Part shown: in pieces, positions 1 to 8,405 of the stretch | How the letters are laid out: every line of letters starts with the position of its first letter | Position numbering within the stretch: the stretch's first letter is position 1 | Assembly: GCA_014189435.1 (NCBI GenBank) | Contig: CP050293.1 | Location: forward strand, 439,001 to 503,000 | DNA from: Mesorhizobium loti | Lineage (GTDB): Bacteria; Pseudomonadota; Alphaproteobacteria; Rhizobiales; Rhizobiaceae | Length of the DNA: 64,000 nt | Direction: 5' to 3' | Notes under the pieces: model-generated | What the model saw: the letters and a program-made list of their open reading frames with translations, nothing else | The model's database searches: none | What the model was told of the DNA's origin: nothing | Program-made: the position numbers and the translations under genes

Positions 1-89
1 TGCTGCGATGGCTGATGATGCGCGAAAGCTGACTGGCTGCGACCGGCGGCCGCCAAATCCGCCGCATCGGGATTTTTTTATCGACGTCG

Positions 90-116
90 TGTCGGGATCG
101 GTCTTACTGTTTCGTC
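90..116 (+). promoter_or_regulatory. Candidate ECF sigma-factor promoter
   Basis: TGTCGG at 90-95 and CGTC at 113-116 are separated by 17 bases and lie about 25 bases before the ATG of the DGPF protein gene. As I recall, ECF42 sigma factors recognise a -35 close to TGTCGA and a -10 close to CGTC, so this fits autoregulation by the sigma factor encoded two genes on. Assigned by eye. Confidence 0.5.
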
Positions 117-141
117 CTTTGACAGAGAAAAAGGACCAGCC

Positions 142-516
142 ATGCTCTACGCAATCCTCTGCTATGCTTCCGAAGATGTCGTCTGCTCGTGGAGCAAGGC
201 ACAGGACGACGAAGTCATGGCCAATCTCCTCGACGTTCAGGACAAGTATGCCAAGGCCGGCCGGCTTGGCCCGGTGGCGCGGCTTTTGCCGACCACGGCG
301 GCGACGACCCTGAGGAAGGTCAAGGGCGAATCGGTCGTCATCGACGGTCCGTTTGCCGAGACCAAGGAACAGTTCCTCGGCTTCTACACGCTTGAATGCG
401 CCGATCTCGACGAGGCCGTCGAGTTCGCTCGCGAGCTTTCCGAAGTCAATCCGAGCGGCGGCTCCTATGAGATCCGGCCGGTCTCGATCTTCAATCCCGC
501 CAAGGTTTCCGCATGA
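142..516 (+). CDS. YCII-related DGPF-domain protein
   Basis: A 124-residue soluble protein of the YCII/DGPF family. It carries the family signature DGPFAETKEQ near residue 71, followed by the aromatic-rich GFYTLE strand. The biochemical role of this family is not settled; members are small ferredoxin-like alpha/beta barrels often encoded beside ECF42 sigma factors. The ATG follows AAAGGACC at a good ribosome-binding distance, and the stop overlaps the sigma factor start as ATGA, so the two are translationally coupled. The context suggests it is a partner or target of the sigma factor rather than a free-standing enzyme; that is inference from the conserved pairing. Confidence 0.9.
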   Translation: MLYAILCYASEDVVCSWSKAQDDEVMANLLDVQDKYAKAGRLGPVARLLPTTAATTLRKVKGESVVIDGPFAETKEQFLGFYTLECADLDEAVEFARELSEVNPSGGSYEIRPVSIFNPAKVSA

Positions 517-1787
517 CCGAACTCGCCTGGATCAGCTCCGCGATCAGCGTCGCCCGCCCGCAGGCGATGGGCGCGCTGCTGCGTTATTTCCGCGATCTCG
601 ATACGGCGGAGGAAGCTTTCCAGGACGCCTGCCTCAGGGCCATCAAGAACTGGCCGCAGAACGGCCCGCCTCGCGACCCGGCGGCCTGGCTGATCTTTGT
701 CGGCCGCAACAGCGGCATCGATGCGGTGCGCAAGCGCGCCAAGCAGGCGCCGATGCCGGAGGAAGACCAGATTTCCGACCTGGAAGACGCCGAGAGCGAT
801 ATCGCCGAGCGGCTGGACGGGGCGCACTACCGCGATGACATTCTGCGGCTGCTGTTCATCTGCTGCCATCCCGATCTGCCGGCAACGCAGCAGATCGCGG
901 TGGCGCTGCGCATCGTCTCGGGCCTCACCGTCAAGCAGATCGCGCGCGCCTTCCTGGTTGGCGAAAGCGCTATGGAGCAGCGCATCACCCGCGCCAAGGC
1001 GCGCATTGCGGATGCCGGCGTGCCGTTCGAGACGCCGGGCGCGGTCGAGCGGTCGGAACGGCTCGCCGCTGTCGCCGCCATGGTCTATCTGATCTTCAAT
1101 GAGGGCTATTCGACCAACAGCGGCGAGGCGCCGGCCCGCGCGCCGCTGTGCGAGGAGGCGATCCGGCTGGCACGGCTGTTGCTGCGGCTGTTCCAGACCG
1201 AGCCGGAGATCATGGGGCTGACGGCGCTGCTGCTTCTGCAGCATGCGCGCGCACCGGCCCGTTTCGACGAAGACGGCGAGATCGTGCTGCTCGAGGATCA
1301 GGATCGCAGCCTGTGGAGCCGCAAGATGATCGATGAGGGGCTGGCGCTGGTCGACAAGGCGCTGCGCCATCGCAAGCCCGGCCCCTATCAGGTGCAGGCG
1401 GCTATTGCCGCGCTGCATGCGCGGGCCGAAAAGGCCGAGGACACCGACTGGAACGAGATCGACCTGCTCTACCGCTTGCTCGAGCAGATGCAGCCGTCAC
1501 CGGTGGTCACGCTCAACCGGGCCGTTGCTGTCTCGAAGGTGCGTGGACCGGCAGAGGCGCTCGCCATGATCGAGCCGCTGGAAGACCGGCTTTCGGGCTA
1601 TTTCCACTTCTTCGGCCTCAAGGGTGGCCTTTTGATGCAGCTTGACCGGGGCGAGGAGGCGCGCGTCGCCTTCGACCGCGCCATCGCGCTTGCCAACACG
1701 GCGGCGGAAGCAGCCCATATCCGCATGCATATCGACCGGCTGATGAAGGACGGCGCCGTGCGCCCGCCGGCGAAAAAGGCAAACTGA
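513..1787 (+). CDS. ECF RNA polymerase sigma factor, ECF42 type with long C-terminal extension
   Basis: A 424-residue sigma-70 family protein. The N-terminal third holds region 2 (RYFRDLDTAEEAFQDACLRA) and region 4 (helix-turn-helix around GLTVKQIARAFLVGESAMEQR). The remaining 220 or so residues form an alpha-helical, TPR-like extension containing LNRAVAVSKVRGP, which is typical of the group with the DUF6596 extension. No anti-sigma gene is seen nearby. In ECF42 proteins the C-terminal extension is thought to replace the anti-sigma factor as the control element. It starts inside the stop codon of the DGPF gene. The inducing signal cannot be read from the sequence. Confidence 0.93.
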   Translation: MTELAWISSAISVARPQAMGALLRYFRDLDTAEEAFQDACLRAIKNWPQNGPPRDPAAWLIFVGRNSGIDAVRKRAKQAPMPEEDQISDLEDAESDIAERLDGAHYRDDILRLLFICCHPDLPATQQIAVALRIVSGLTVKQIARAFLVGESAMEQRITRAKARIADAGVPFETPGAVERSERLAAVAAMVYLIFNEGYSTNSGEAPARAPLCEEAIRLARLLLRLFQTEPEIMGLTALLLLQHARAPARFDEDGEIVLLEDQDRSLWSRKMIDEGLALVDKALRHRKPGPYQVQAAIAALHARAEKAEDTDWNEIDLLYRLLEQMQPSPVVTLNRAVAVSKVRGPAEALAMIEPLEDRLSGYFHFFGLKGGLLMQLDRGEEARVAFDRAIALANTAAEAAHIRMHIDRLMKDGAVRPPAKKAN

Positions 1788-1972
1788 GCGTCATCCGCCC
1801 ATCTGGCTCAATCGTGTCGCTCGGGCTTGGACCATGCCGGGGTGGCGATTTTCCCCTGAAACGAGTAATGCCACGCCATGACTGTGCCTGAAGTGCCTTT
1901 CGGTACGCGGGCGACACGGCAAAGGCTTAACCCGGCGCCATATGATGGCGACGGGATCTGAAAGGGACAAAA

Positions 1973-3487
1973 ATGACGATAGCCAAGGAAACGACCGAGC
2001 TTCTGGCGAAACTGGGTGTGGCCAAGGACGCGCTTGTCGGCGGCGACATGATCGTGAAGAGCCCGGTGACGGGCGAGCAGATCGCGGCGCTGAAGACGAT
2101 CTCGCCGGCTGACGCAGCCAAGGTGATCGATGCCGCGCACAAGGCCTTCCAGGCGTGGCGGATGGTACCGGGCCCGCGGCGTGGCGAACTGGTGCGGCTG
2201 CTCGGCGAGGAGCTGCGCGCGCACAAGGCCGAGCTTGGCCGGCTGGTCTCGATCGAGGTTGGCAAGATCCCGTCCGAGGGGCTCGGCGAAGTGCAGGAAA
2301 TGATCGACATCTGCGATTTCGCCGTTGGCCTCTCCCGGCAATTGTACGGTCTGACCATCGCCACTGAGCGCCCGGGCCATCGGATGATGGAAACCTGGCA
2401 TCCGCTCGGCGTCGTCGGCGTCATTTCCGCCTTCAATTTCCCGGTCGCGGTGTGGTCGTGGAACGCAGCGCTGGCGCTGGTCTGCGGCGACGCGGTGGTG
2501 TGGAAGCCGTCGGAAAAGACGCCGCTGACCGCACTTGCCTGCGAGGCCATCTTCAAGCGTGCGGTCAAGCGCTTCGGCGCGGACGCACCGCAGGGCCTGG
2601 CGCCGGTGCTGATCGGCGACCGGGCCGTCGGCGAGATCCTGGTCGATCACCCCAAGGTGCCGCTGGTTTCGGCCACCGGCTCGACCCGCATGGGCCGCGA
2701 CGTCGGCCCGCGCCTGGCCAAGCGCTTTGCGCGCGCGGTGCTGGAGCTTGGCGGCAACAATGCCGGCATCGTCTGCCCGACAGCCGATCTCGACATGGCG
2801 CTGCGCGCGATTGCCTTTGGAGCGATGGGCACGGCAGGCCAGCGCTGCACGACGCTGCGGCGCCTGTTCGTGCATGACAGCGTCTACGACGCGCTGGTTC
2901 CGCGTCTTAAGAAGGCCTACGAAAGCGTGTCGGTCGGCAATCCGCTGGAAACCTCCTCGCTGGTCGGGCCGCTGATCGACAAGGCGGCATTCGACGCCAT
3001 GCAGAAGGCGCTGAAGGAAGCCACCGCCCATGGCGGCAAGGTGACCGGCGGGGCGCGGGTCGAGAACGGCCATCCGGACGCCTACTACGTGCATCCGGCG
3101 CTGGTCGAAATGCAAAGCCAGGTTTCGCCGGTGACGGAAGAGACCTTCGCGCCGATCCTCTATGTGATGAAGTACTCGGATTTCGACGCCGTGCTCGACG
3201 AGCACAATGCGGTGGGGGCCGGCCTGTCGTCATCGATCTTCACCCGCGACCTGCAGGAATCCGAGCGCTTCCTCGGTGTCGACGGGTCGGATTGCGGCAT
3301 TGCCAATGTCAACATCGGCACCTCGGGCGCCGAGATCGGCGGTGCCTTCGGCGGCGAGAAGGAAACCGGCGGCGGCCGCGAGAGCGGCTCCGATGCGTGG
3401 AAGGCCTATATGCGGCGCGCCACCAACACGGTGAACTATTCCAAGGCGCTGCCGCTGGCCCAGGGCGTCTCCTTCGATATCGATTGA
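1973..3487 (+). CDS. amaB: Aldehyde dehydrogenase, ALDH7 type (piperideine-6-carboxylate / aminoadipate semialdehyde dehydrogenase)
   Basis: A 504-residue NAD(P)-dependent aldehyde dehydrogenase. The general base lies in LELGGNNAG (E258) and the nucleophile in GTAGQRCTTLRRL (C292). GGNNA and GQRCTTLRRL are hallmarks of the ALDH7/antiquitin branch, which oxidises alpha-aminoadipate semialdehyde, in equilibrium with piperideine-6-carboxylate, in lysine catabolism. The ATG follows AAAGGGA. It appears monocistronic and ends at a strong terminator about 65 bases downstream. Neighbouring genes do not add other lysine-catabolic steps, so the substrate rests on family resemblance alone. Confidence 0.92.
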   Translation: MTIAKETTELLAKLGVAKDALVGGDMIVKSPVTGEQIAALKTISPADAAKVIDAAHKAFQAWRMVPGPRRGELVRLLGEELRAHKAELGRLVSIEVGKIPSEGLGEVQEMIDICDFAVGLSRQLYGLTIATERPGHRMMETWHPLGVVGVISAFNFPVAVWSWNAALALVCGDAVVWKPSEKTPLTALACEAIFKRAVKRFGADAPQGLAPVLIGDRAVGEILVDHPKVPLVSATGSTRMGRDVGPRLAKRFARAVLELGGNNAGIVCPTADLDMALRAIAFGAMGTAGQRCTTLRRLFVHDSVYDALVPRLKKAYESVSVGNPLETSSLVGPLIDKAAFDAMQKALKEATAHGGKVTGGARVENGHPDAYYVHPALVEMQSQVSPVTEETFAPILYVMKYSDFDAVLDEHNAVGAGLSSSIFTRDLQESERFLGVDGSDCGIANVNIGTSGAEIGGAFGGEKETGGGRESGSDAWKAYMRRATNTVNYSKALPLAQGVSFDID

Positions 3488-3551
3488 GAACGCCGGAGGT
3501 CTGACCGCCCGGCGATCAGATCGCGCAGGTCGATGATGCGCAACTCGCCGT

Positions 3552-3607
3552 GACGCTGGACAGTCTTTCGCGCTTGTCCAGCGTCGGTTTTTCATAATTT
3601 TTTTCAT
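3552..3607 (+). terminator. Rho-independent terminator of the ALDH7 gene
   Basis: GACGCTGGACA at 3552-3562 pairs perfectly with TGTCCAGCGTC at 3575-3585 (11 bp stem, 12-base loop), followed by TTTTT and a run of seven or more T residues. Confidence 0.85.
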
Positions 3608-3725
3608 GCAGGGTTCCTCTCCGTGCAGGGTGCCGCGCAGGCAGCGGCAAACCTGTATGGAAACCCTATCACGTTTTCGCATCTCCCGCACGGGGATGCG
3701 ACCCGATCCGGCTCTAGACGAGATA

Positions 3726-3774
3726 GAGCATGATGTTGTCCGAAAACCGCTTCACACTTTTCGGCATCATGCTC
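3726..3774. repeat. Intergenic stem-loop repeat, copy 1
   Basis: Outer arms GAGCATGATG (3726-3735) and CATCATGCTC (3765-3774) enclose a 4-base bulge, inner arms CCGAAAA (3740-3746) and TTTTCGG (3758-3764), and an 11-base loop. The core from 3740 to 3761 is identical to 37373-37394. It lies just past the stop codon of the minus-strand gene at 3778 and may act in 3' processing. It resembles common rhizobial intergenic palindromes. Confidence 0.85.
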
Positions 3775-3777
3775 CAA

Positions 3778-4647
3778 TCAATCGCCAGCTTCGGCCGACG
3801 GAAGGCTCGCCTCGAAGGCGGCGTCGATGATGGCCAGCTTGACGGCCTGGGCGGCCATGTACTCCTGGTAGAATTCGCCCGACACCCACATCACCGAGTT
3901 ACCGCGCTGGCCGAGCCAGCCGATGCTGCCAAGGTCTTCGGCATCGCGCAGTTTGCGTGCCAGGTGGGTTCGCGACAGCTTGAGCCATTTGGCGAAGTCA
4001 CCGATCGAGACGATGCCGGTCGGGATTTGGGCGAGGCCGGCATGGTCGGGATCGACGCCCGATATCAGCCAGTCCATGACGACGCCGCCATTGTTGAGCC
4101 AGGTGAACAGCGAAAAGGTCTGCTTGGGCTCACGCACGGGACTGGAGGAGACCAGGCCGTCGGCCACCAGCGGTTGCACCCTGGCAAGCGCGTTGGGCCG
4201 CTCCAGGAACGTCGCCAGGCGGTTTGCGCCGTCGAGATTGTCCAGCGTGTGCAGGTGCGCCATCATCCAGCCGGCAACCGTCTCCAGCGTGTTCACCGTT
4301 GGCTGAATGGGGCGGATGCGGCCGTCCTGTGTTGCCGGCAGATGCTCGATGAAATTGTAATGCAGCATCTCCTTGAGGAAGGCGTCGGCGGTGTTGCGGC
4401 TGGCGACGGAATTCTCGCGGATAACGTCGATGAAACGCGCCGCCGTCAACTGCTTGCGGTAGTCGTCGGGCTCCCGCCTGAAATGCAGGGCAAGGCCGAT
4501 ATGCGCCATCAGCCAACGCTGCTGGGTGGCAAACACCGAGGCAAGCCTCGGGTTCATCTCGTAGGCCTGGATCAGCGCCTGCGCCTGGGCACGGACACAG
4601 CGATACAATGCCGGGTGACCGGCAATATGGTTCAAGGTCAGCGCCAT
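3778..4647 (-). CDS. Putative DNA-binding protein, tandem paralogue A
   Basis: About 289 residues from the ATG chosen here, the position at which the two paralogues align from their first residue; it follows a GGGGGGAG stretch. I do not recognise a named family. The C-terminal third contains SIGDFAKWLKLSRTHLARKL, which reads like a helix-turn-helix, then a wing-like segment GSIGWLGQRGNSVMWVS. The N-terminal part is helical and its conserved segments include ATQQRWL and VASRNTADAF. Transcription regulation is the best guess. The next gene upstream is a clear paralogue (roughly two thirds identical by eye), and the two share upstream sequence, so this is a recent tandem duplication including the promoter. 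Confidence 0.75.
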   Translation of the reverse strand: MALTLNHIAGHPALYRCVRAQAQALIQAYEMNPRLASVFATQQRWLMAHIGLALHFRREPDDYRKQLTAARFIDVIRENSVASRNTADAFLKEMLHYNFIEHLPATQDGRIRPIQPTVNTLETVAGWMMAHLHTLDNLDGANRLATFLERPNALARVQPLVADGLVSSSPVREPKQTFSLFTWLNNGGVVMDWLISGVDPDHAGLAQIPTGIVSIGDFAKWLKLSRTHLARKLRDAEDLGSIGWLGQRGNSVMWVSGEFYQEYMAAQAVKLAIIDAAFEASLPSAEAGD

Positions 4648-4799
4648 TCTCCCCCCGTGCGTCGAGCCCCCCAACGCGAAGACGCAGGTCACATTTTCAG
4701 CCTTCACGGCCCGTGTCCAGACGCGCCCGGTCTATAACAGGTTATGATCGCCAGGAGATAACGTTCACGGTCCGGGCAGATATCGATCCGCGCCGGTTC

Positions 4800-5663
4800 T
4801 CAGCGGTCTTCCGGGGTTGGAAAACAGGCGTCGAAGGCCGCATCGACAATAGCCAGCTTGGCGGCCTGGACGGTCATGTACTCCTGGTAGAAGGTTTTCG
4901 ACACCCACATCACCGAATGGCCGCGCTGGCCGAGCCAGCCGATGCTGCCGAGTTCCTCGGCGGCGCGCAGCTTGCGGGCAAGGTGGGTCCGCGACAGCTT
5001 GAGCCATTTGGCGAAATCTCCGATCGAAACCACACTGGTCGGAATCCGGTCCAGGCCGGCATGATCGGGGTCGATGCCCGACATCAGCCAGTCCATGACG
5101 ATGCCGCCATTGTTGAGCCAGATGAACAGGGAGAAGGTCTGGTTGGGCTCGCGCACCGGCTTGGAGGCAAGCAGGCCGTCCGCCACCAGAGGCTGCAGCC
5201 TGGCAACCATCTCGGGGTGTTCCAGGAACCTGGCCAAGCGGTCAGCACCGTCGAGGCGATCCAGCGTCCGCAAATGGGCAAGGACCCAGCCGGTAAACGT
5301 TTGGACGGTTGCCGCCGTCGGCTGCAAGGGGTGTGTGCGGCCGTCCCCGCCCGACACATACTCGGCAATGTGGTAGTGGAGCATCTCCTTGATGAAAGCG
5401 TCCGCCGTGTTGCGGCTGGCCACGGCATGCTGGTGCACGAACTCGATGAAACGGGATACCGTCAACTCCTTGCGGCGGTCGTGCGGGTCGCGCCTGAAAT
5501 GCATGGCAAGGCCGACATGGCCCAATAGCCAACGCTGCTGCGTCGCGAAAATCGAAGCCAGCCGCGGGCTCTCTTCATAGATCCGGATCAGCGCCAAAGA
5601 CTGTGCCTGAACATGGCGATGCAGGGCCGGATGGCCGGCAATGTCTTCCAGATTCAGCGTCAT
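4800..5663 (-). CDS. Putative DNA-binding protein, tandem paralogue B
   Basis: About 287 residues and colinear with paralogue A over its whole length, including the helix-turn-helix-like SIGDFAKWLKLSRTHLARKL, which is identical, and the GSIGWLGQRGHSVMWVS segment. The start at 5663 matches the start of paralogue A; an ATG three codons earlier (5672) is also possible and is followed by AGGAGG, so the exact start is uncertain. Divergence is concentrated in the N-terminal and middle regions, as expected if DNA contacts are conserved and the sensing part has changed. Function is unknown. Confidence 0.75.
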   Translation of the reverse strand: MTLNLEDIAGHPALHRHVQAQSLALIRIYEESPRLASIFATQQRWLLGHVGLAMHFRRDPHDRRKELTVSRFIEFVHQHAVASRNTADAFIKEMLHYHIAEYVSGGDGRTHPLQPTAATVQTFTGWVLAHLRTLDRLDGADRLARFLEHPEMVARLQPLVADGLLASKPVREPNQTFSLFIWLNNGGIVMDWLMSGIDPDHAGLDRIPTSVVSIGDFAKWLKLSRTHLARKLRAAEELGSIGWLGQRGHSVMWVSKTFYQEYMTVQAAKLAIVDAAFDACFPTPEDR

Positions 5664-5880
5664 CCTCCTCATGTTCCGATTCAACTCCAAACGCGGAGTT
5701 GCGTTCCACATTTTTCAGCCTTCGACAGCTGTGTCCAGAGGGTACCAAAGTTGGAGAAGAGGCGCTGTCCGATAGCGGCCAGCGGCGTGCTAACTGATTG
5801 CTGCGGCCAGAGCATAGGAGACGTCGCATCCGCTGTCGCGTCGGTCCAGTAGGCTTTTGCCTTCTTCTATCCGCTATCGG

Positions 5881-5910
5881 AAAAAAACCGGCGCCCCCGA
5901 AAGTCGCCGG
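5881..5910 (-). terminator. Rho-independent terminator downstream of the SDR gene
   Basis: Read on the minus strand, CCGGCG (5910-5905) and CGCCGG (5893-5888) form a 6-bp GC stem with an 11-base loop, followed directly by seven T residues (5887-5881). This ends the minus-strand transcript of the SDR gene and the short reading frame after it. Confidence 0.75.
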
Positions 5911-5939
5911 AGGCGCCACGCGATCATTGTCGGCCTGCG

Positions 5940-6056
5940 TCAGCCGTTTGGATCGTAGCCGCCATCGGCACCGTCGCCGATGTAGATGCCGCCGTATGTG
6001 CCGCCGTCCGTGGCCGAGCGATGGATGTCGAGATCGAGGGTCGCGGTCTGGACCAT
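5940..6056 (-). CDS. Possible 38-residue glycine-rich small protein
   Basis: A short reading frame encoding a product that begins MVQTATLDLDIHRSATDGG and ends in a Gly/Asp/Tyr-rich tail. It begins 24 bases after the SDR stop codon. GGAGG sits before the ATG but only two bases from it, which is tight. The frame ends about 30 bases before a convincing terminator, so it lies inside the SDR transcript. It has no recognisable domain. It could be a genuine small gene, a relic or chance. Confidence 0.35.
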   Translation of the reverse strand: MVQTATLDLDIHRSATDGGTYGGIYIGDGADGGYDPNG

Positions 6057-6080
6057 GGCCTCCGGCAGCGGGCGTGCTGG

Positions 6081-6839
6081 CTACATGCGCATCAGCAGGC
6101 CGCCGTCGACGGCAAGTTCGATGCCGGTGATGTAGCTCGCCGCGTCGGAGAGCAGGAACAGGGCCGCATTGGCCATGTCCTGCGGCGTGCCGATGCGGCC
6201 GAGCGGCGCGTAGCTCGCCACGGCCGAGCGCTTCTCCTCGGTGTCCCAGCGCGCCTGCAGCGGGGTCAGCGCCATGCCGGGGCAGATGGCGTTGGAGCGG
6301 ATGCGCTCGCCGGCCAGCTGCATGGCGAGCGATTTGGACAGCGCGCAGACCCCGGCCTTGGATGCCTGATAGGCGTCCTGCGGGTTGGCGTCGCCGCGAT
6401 ACCACTGGATGGTCGAGAAATGCACCATGGCGCCGCCTCGGCCGCCGGAGCGCATATGGGGTACTACCGACCGCGCGGTGTGCACGAAGGATTTCAGATT
6501 GATCCTGAACACCTCGTCCCAGACGTCGAGATCCATCTCGAGGGCCGACTTGTCGCGGCCGAACCACAGCACGCCGGCGACATTGGCGAGATAGTCGATG
6601 CCACCGCGCTCGCGGCCCGCCGTACCGATCGTCTGTTCGACAAAGGCGGCGTCGGTGAGGTCGCCCTGCGCGAAGGTGAGCCTGTCGTCGTAAGAGGCGA
6701 GGGAGGCCGGCCGGGCCTTCACGTCGATGGCGGTGACGGAGGCACCGGCATCGAGCAGCGCCAGCGTGATCGCCTCGCCCATGCCGCCGCCTGCGCCGGC
6801 GACGACCGCATGCCTGCCGGTGAAATCGTAAGCGATCAT
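6081..6839 (-). CDS. SDR family oxidoreductase
   Basis: A 252-residue classical short-chain dehydrogenase/reductase. It has the nucleotide-binding glycine motif near the N-terminus (VAGAGGGMGEAI), the NVAG motif of the central strand (LANVAGVLW), the catalytic YQASKAG, and the C-terminal SYITGIELAVDGG found in FabG-like SDRs. It probably oxidises or reduces an alcohol/ketone with NAD(P)H. It is transcribed divergently from the aldehyde dehydrogenase gene. The intergenic region holds a palindrome that recurs before the ABC importer, so it is probably part of the same catabolic regulon. Substrate unknown. Confidence 0.93.
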   Translation of the reverse strand: MIAYDFTGRHAVVAGAGGGMGEAITLALLDAGASVTAIDVKARPASLASYDDRLTFAQGDLTDAAFVEQTIGTAGRERGGIDYLANVAGVLWFGRDKSALEMDLDVWDEVFRINLKSFVHTARSVVPHMRSGGRGGAMVHFSTIQWYRGDANPQDAYQASKAGVCALSKSLAMQLAGERIRSNAICPGMALTPLQARWDTEEKRSAVASYAPLGRIGTPQDMANAALFLLSDAASYITGIELAVDGGLLMRM

Positions 6840-6927
6840 CTGAACCCCTCGTCTGCTTCTGCCGAAATGCCGATCGAGAGTGACAATAGGGGCGGACTAA
6901 AAATCCATCAAGCGGTATTAGAAAAAA

Positions 6928-6944
6928 TTTGCCAAAATGGAAAA
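6928..6944. promoter_or_regulatory. Candidate operator 1 of the XRE-cupin regulator
   Basis: TTTGCCAAAATGGAAAA is a dyad of TTTnCCA and TGGnAAA with a 3-base centre. It sits between the divergent SDR and aldehyde dehydrogenase genes. A near copy lies at 9931-9947 before the importer operon. Confidence 0.55.
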
Positions 6945-6980
6945 TCGCGATATCGTACCCAAAATGACCTCTCAGCTCGG

Positions 6981-8405
6981 ATGGATTTCAACAGCATGAA
7001 CCTGCATTCCGGCGCGCGGACCTTTTCCGTGACTTCTCCCGTCGACGGCTCGACCTATACGACGCGCTCCTATGCCGATGGTTCCACCATCGAGGCAGCG
7101 CTCACCCGGGCTCGTGCTGCGCTGCCTTCCTGGCGGCGGACGCCGCTGGCCGACAGGCTGGCAATCCTGCTGCGCTTCGGCGAGGAGATGAAGGCGCGGG
7201 CAACGCCGCTGGCCGAGATGGTGGCCTGGCAGATCGGCCGGCCGCTGTGGCAGGCCGACGAGACGCCGCGCCTGGCGCTGGTCGGACAGCTGCTTGCCGA
7301 CATCGCACCGGAAACGCTGGCCGATGTGCCGTATCCTTCGGACGAGACCATCCGCCGCTATGCCAAACCGGTGGCGGGTGGCCTGCATCTGTCGATCTGC
7401 GCGTGGAATTACCCGACCGCCATGCTTGGCTATCTCGTCACGTCGCCGCTTGCGGCCGGCAATGTCGTGATCTTCAAGCATTCGCCGCAGACGCCACTGA
7501 TTGCCGAACTGGCCGAGGACGCCTTCCGCGCCGCCGGCGGTCCCGAGGGCGTGTTCCAGAGCCTGCATCTCGATCATGCAGATGCCGAGCAATTGATCGC
7601 CTCGGGCGCCTTCAACGCGGTGAATTTCATCGGTTCGGTCAATGGCGGCCGGCGCGTCCATGCCGCCGCCGCGGGCACCTTCACACAGGTTCATCTCGAA
7701 CTCGGCGGCAAGGATCCGACCTATATCAGGGCCGATGCCGACCTTGAGGCAACGATCCCGCAGATCGCCGAGGGCACCTATTCCAACGCCGGCCAGTCCT
7801 GCTGCTCGGTCGAGCGCATCTATGTCGACCGGGCGATCCATGACCGCTTCATCGAAGCGCTGGTCGCCGAGACGGCGAAATGGACGATTGGGCATCCGAT
7901 CGGCGAGAAGCCGATGGTCGGCCCGGTGGTGCGGGCGAGTGCCGCCGACACGATCCGCGATCTCACCGAGCAGGCGGTGCGGGCAGGGGCCCGGCGGCTG
8001 ATGCCGCAGGATGGTGGGCTCAAGGCCTCAGGCCTCGGCGCCGCCTATGTCGCGCCGGAAGTGCTGGTCGGTGTCGACCACGACATGCGGATCATGCGCA
8101 ACGAACTGTTCGGGCCGGTGGCCTGCATCCAGTCGGTCGGCAGCGATGACGAGGCGATCCGTCTGATGAACGACAGCGATTTCGGCCTCAGCGCCTCGAT
8201 CTGGACCAGGGATATCGATCGCGGCGTGGCGCTGCTCGACGAGGTCGAGGCCGGCACCGTCTATCTCAACCGCTGCGACCACGCCGATCTGCATCTGCCC
8301 TGGGGCGGCATCAAGAATTCCGGTCTCGGCCGCACCAATGGCCGTGCCGGCCTGGCGGAGGCGACGGCGGCGAAGGCCTATCATGTCCGCTCCGTCATCG
8401 GCTGA
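6981..8405 (+). CDS. Aldehyde dehydrogenase family protein
   Basis: About 474 residues. Key residues are the general base in LELGGKDPTY (E240) and the nucleophile pair in NAGQSCCSVERI (C274/C275). The cofactor-binding region includes NVVIFKHSPQTPL. The frame is open far upstream, but homology begins near MDFNSMNLHSGARTF, so the ATG at 6981 (or 6996) is preferred. Its 3' end overlaps the N-formylglutamate amidohydrolase gene by about 23 bases, which indicates one operon. Together with the SDR it could take an alcohol to an acid by way of an aldehyde. The exact substrate is not evident. Confidence 0.9.
   Translation: MDFNSMNLHSGARTFSVTSPVDGSTYTTRSYADGSTIEAALTRARAALPSWRRTPLADRLAILLRFGEEMKARATPLAEMVAWQIGRPLWQADETPRLALVGQLLADIAPETLADVPYPSDETIRRYAKPVAGGLHLSICAWNYPTAMLGYLVTSPLAAGNVVIFKHSPQTPLIAELAEDAFRAAGGPEGVFQSLHLDHADAEQLIASGAFNAVNFIGSVNGGRRVHAAAAGTFTQVHLELGGKDPTYIRADADLEATIPQIAEGTYSNAGQSCCSVERIYVDRAIHDRFIEALVAETAKWTIGHPIGEKPMVGPVVRASAADTIRDLTEQAVRAGARRLMPQDGGLKASGLGAAYVAPEVLVGVDHDMRIMRNELFGPVACIQSVGSDDEAIRLMNDSDFGLSASIWTRDIDRGVALLDEVEAGTVYLNRCDHADLHLPWGGIKNSGLGRTNGRAGLAEATAAKAYHVRSVIG

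Noticed and set aside
465..1418. Long minus-strand frame opposite the sigma factor
   Set aside because: High-GC shadow of the sigma factor gene; product is Gln/Arg-rich without domains.
6021..6980. N-terminal extension of the second aldehyde dehydrogenase
   Set aside because: It would overlap the SDR gene on the other strand and the divergent promoter; family homology begins near 6981.
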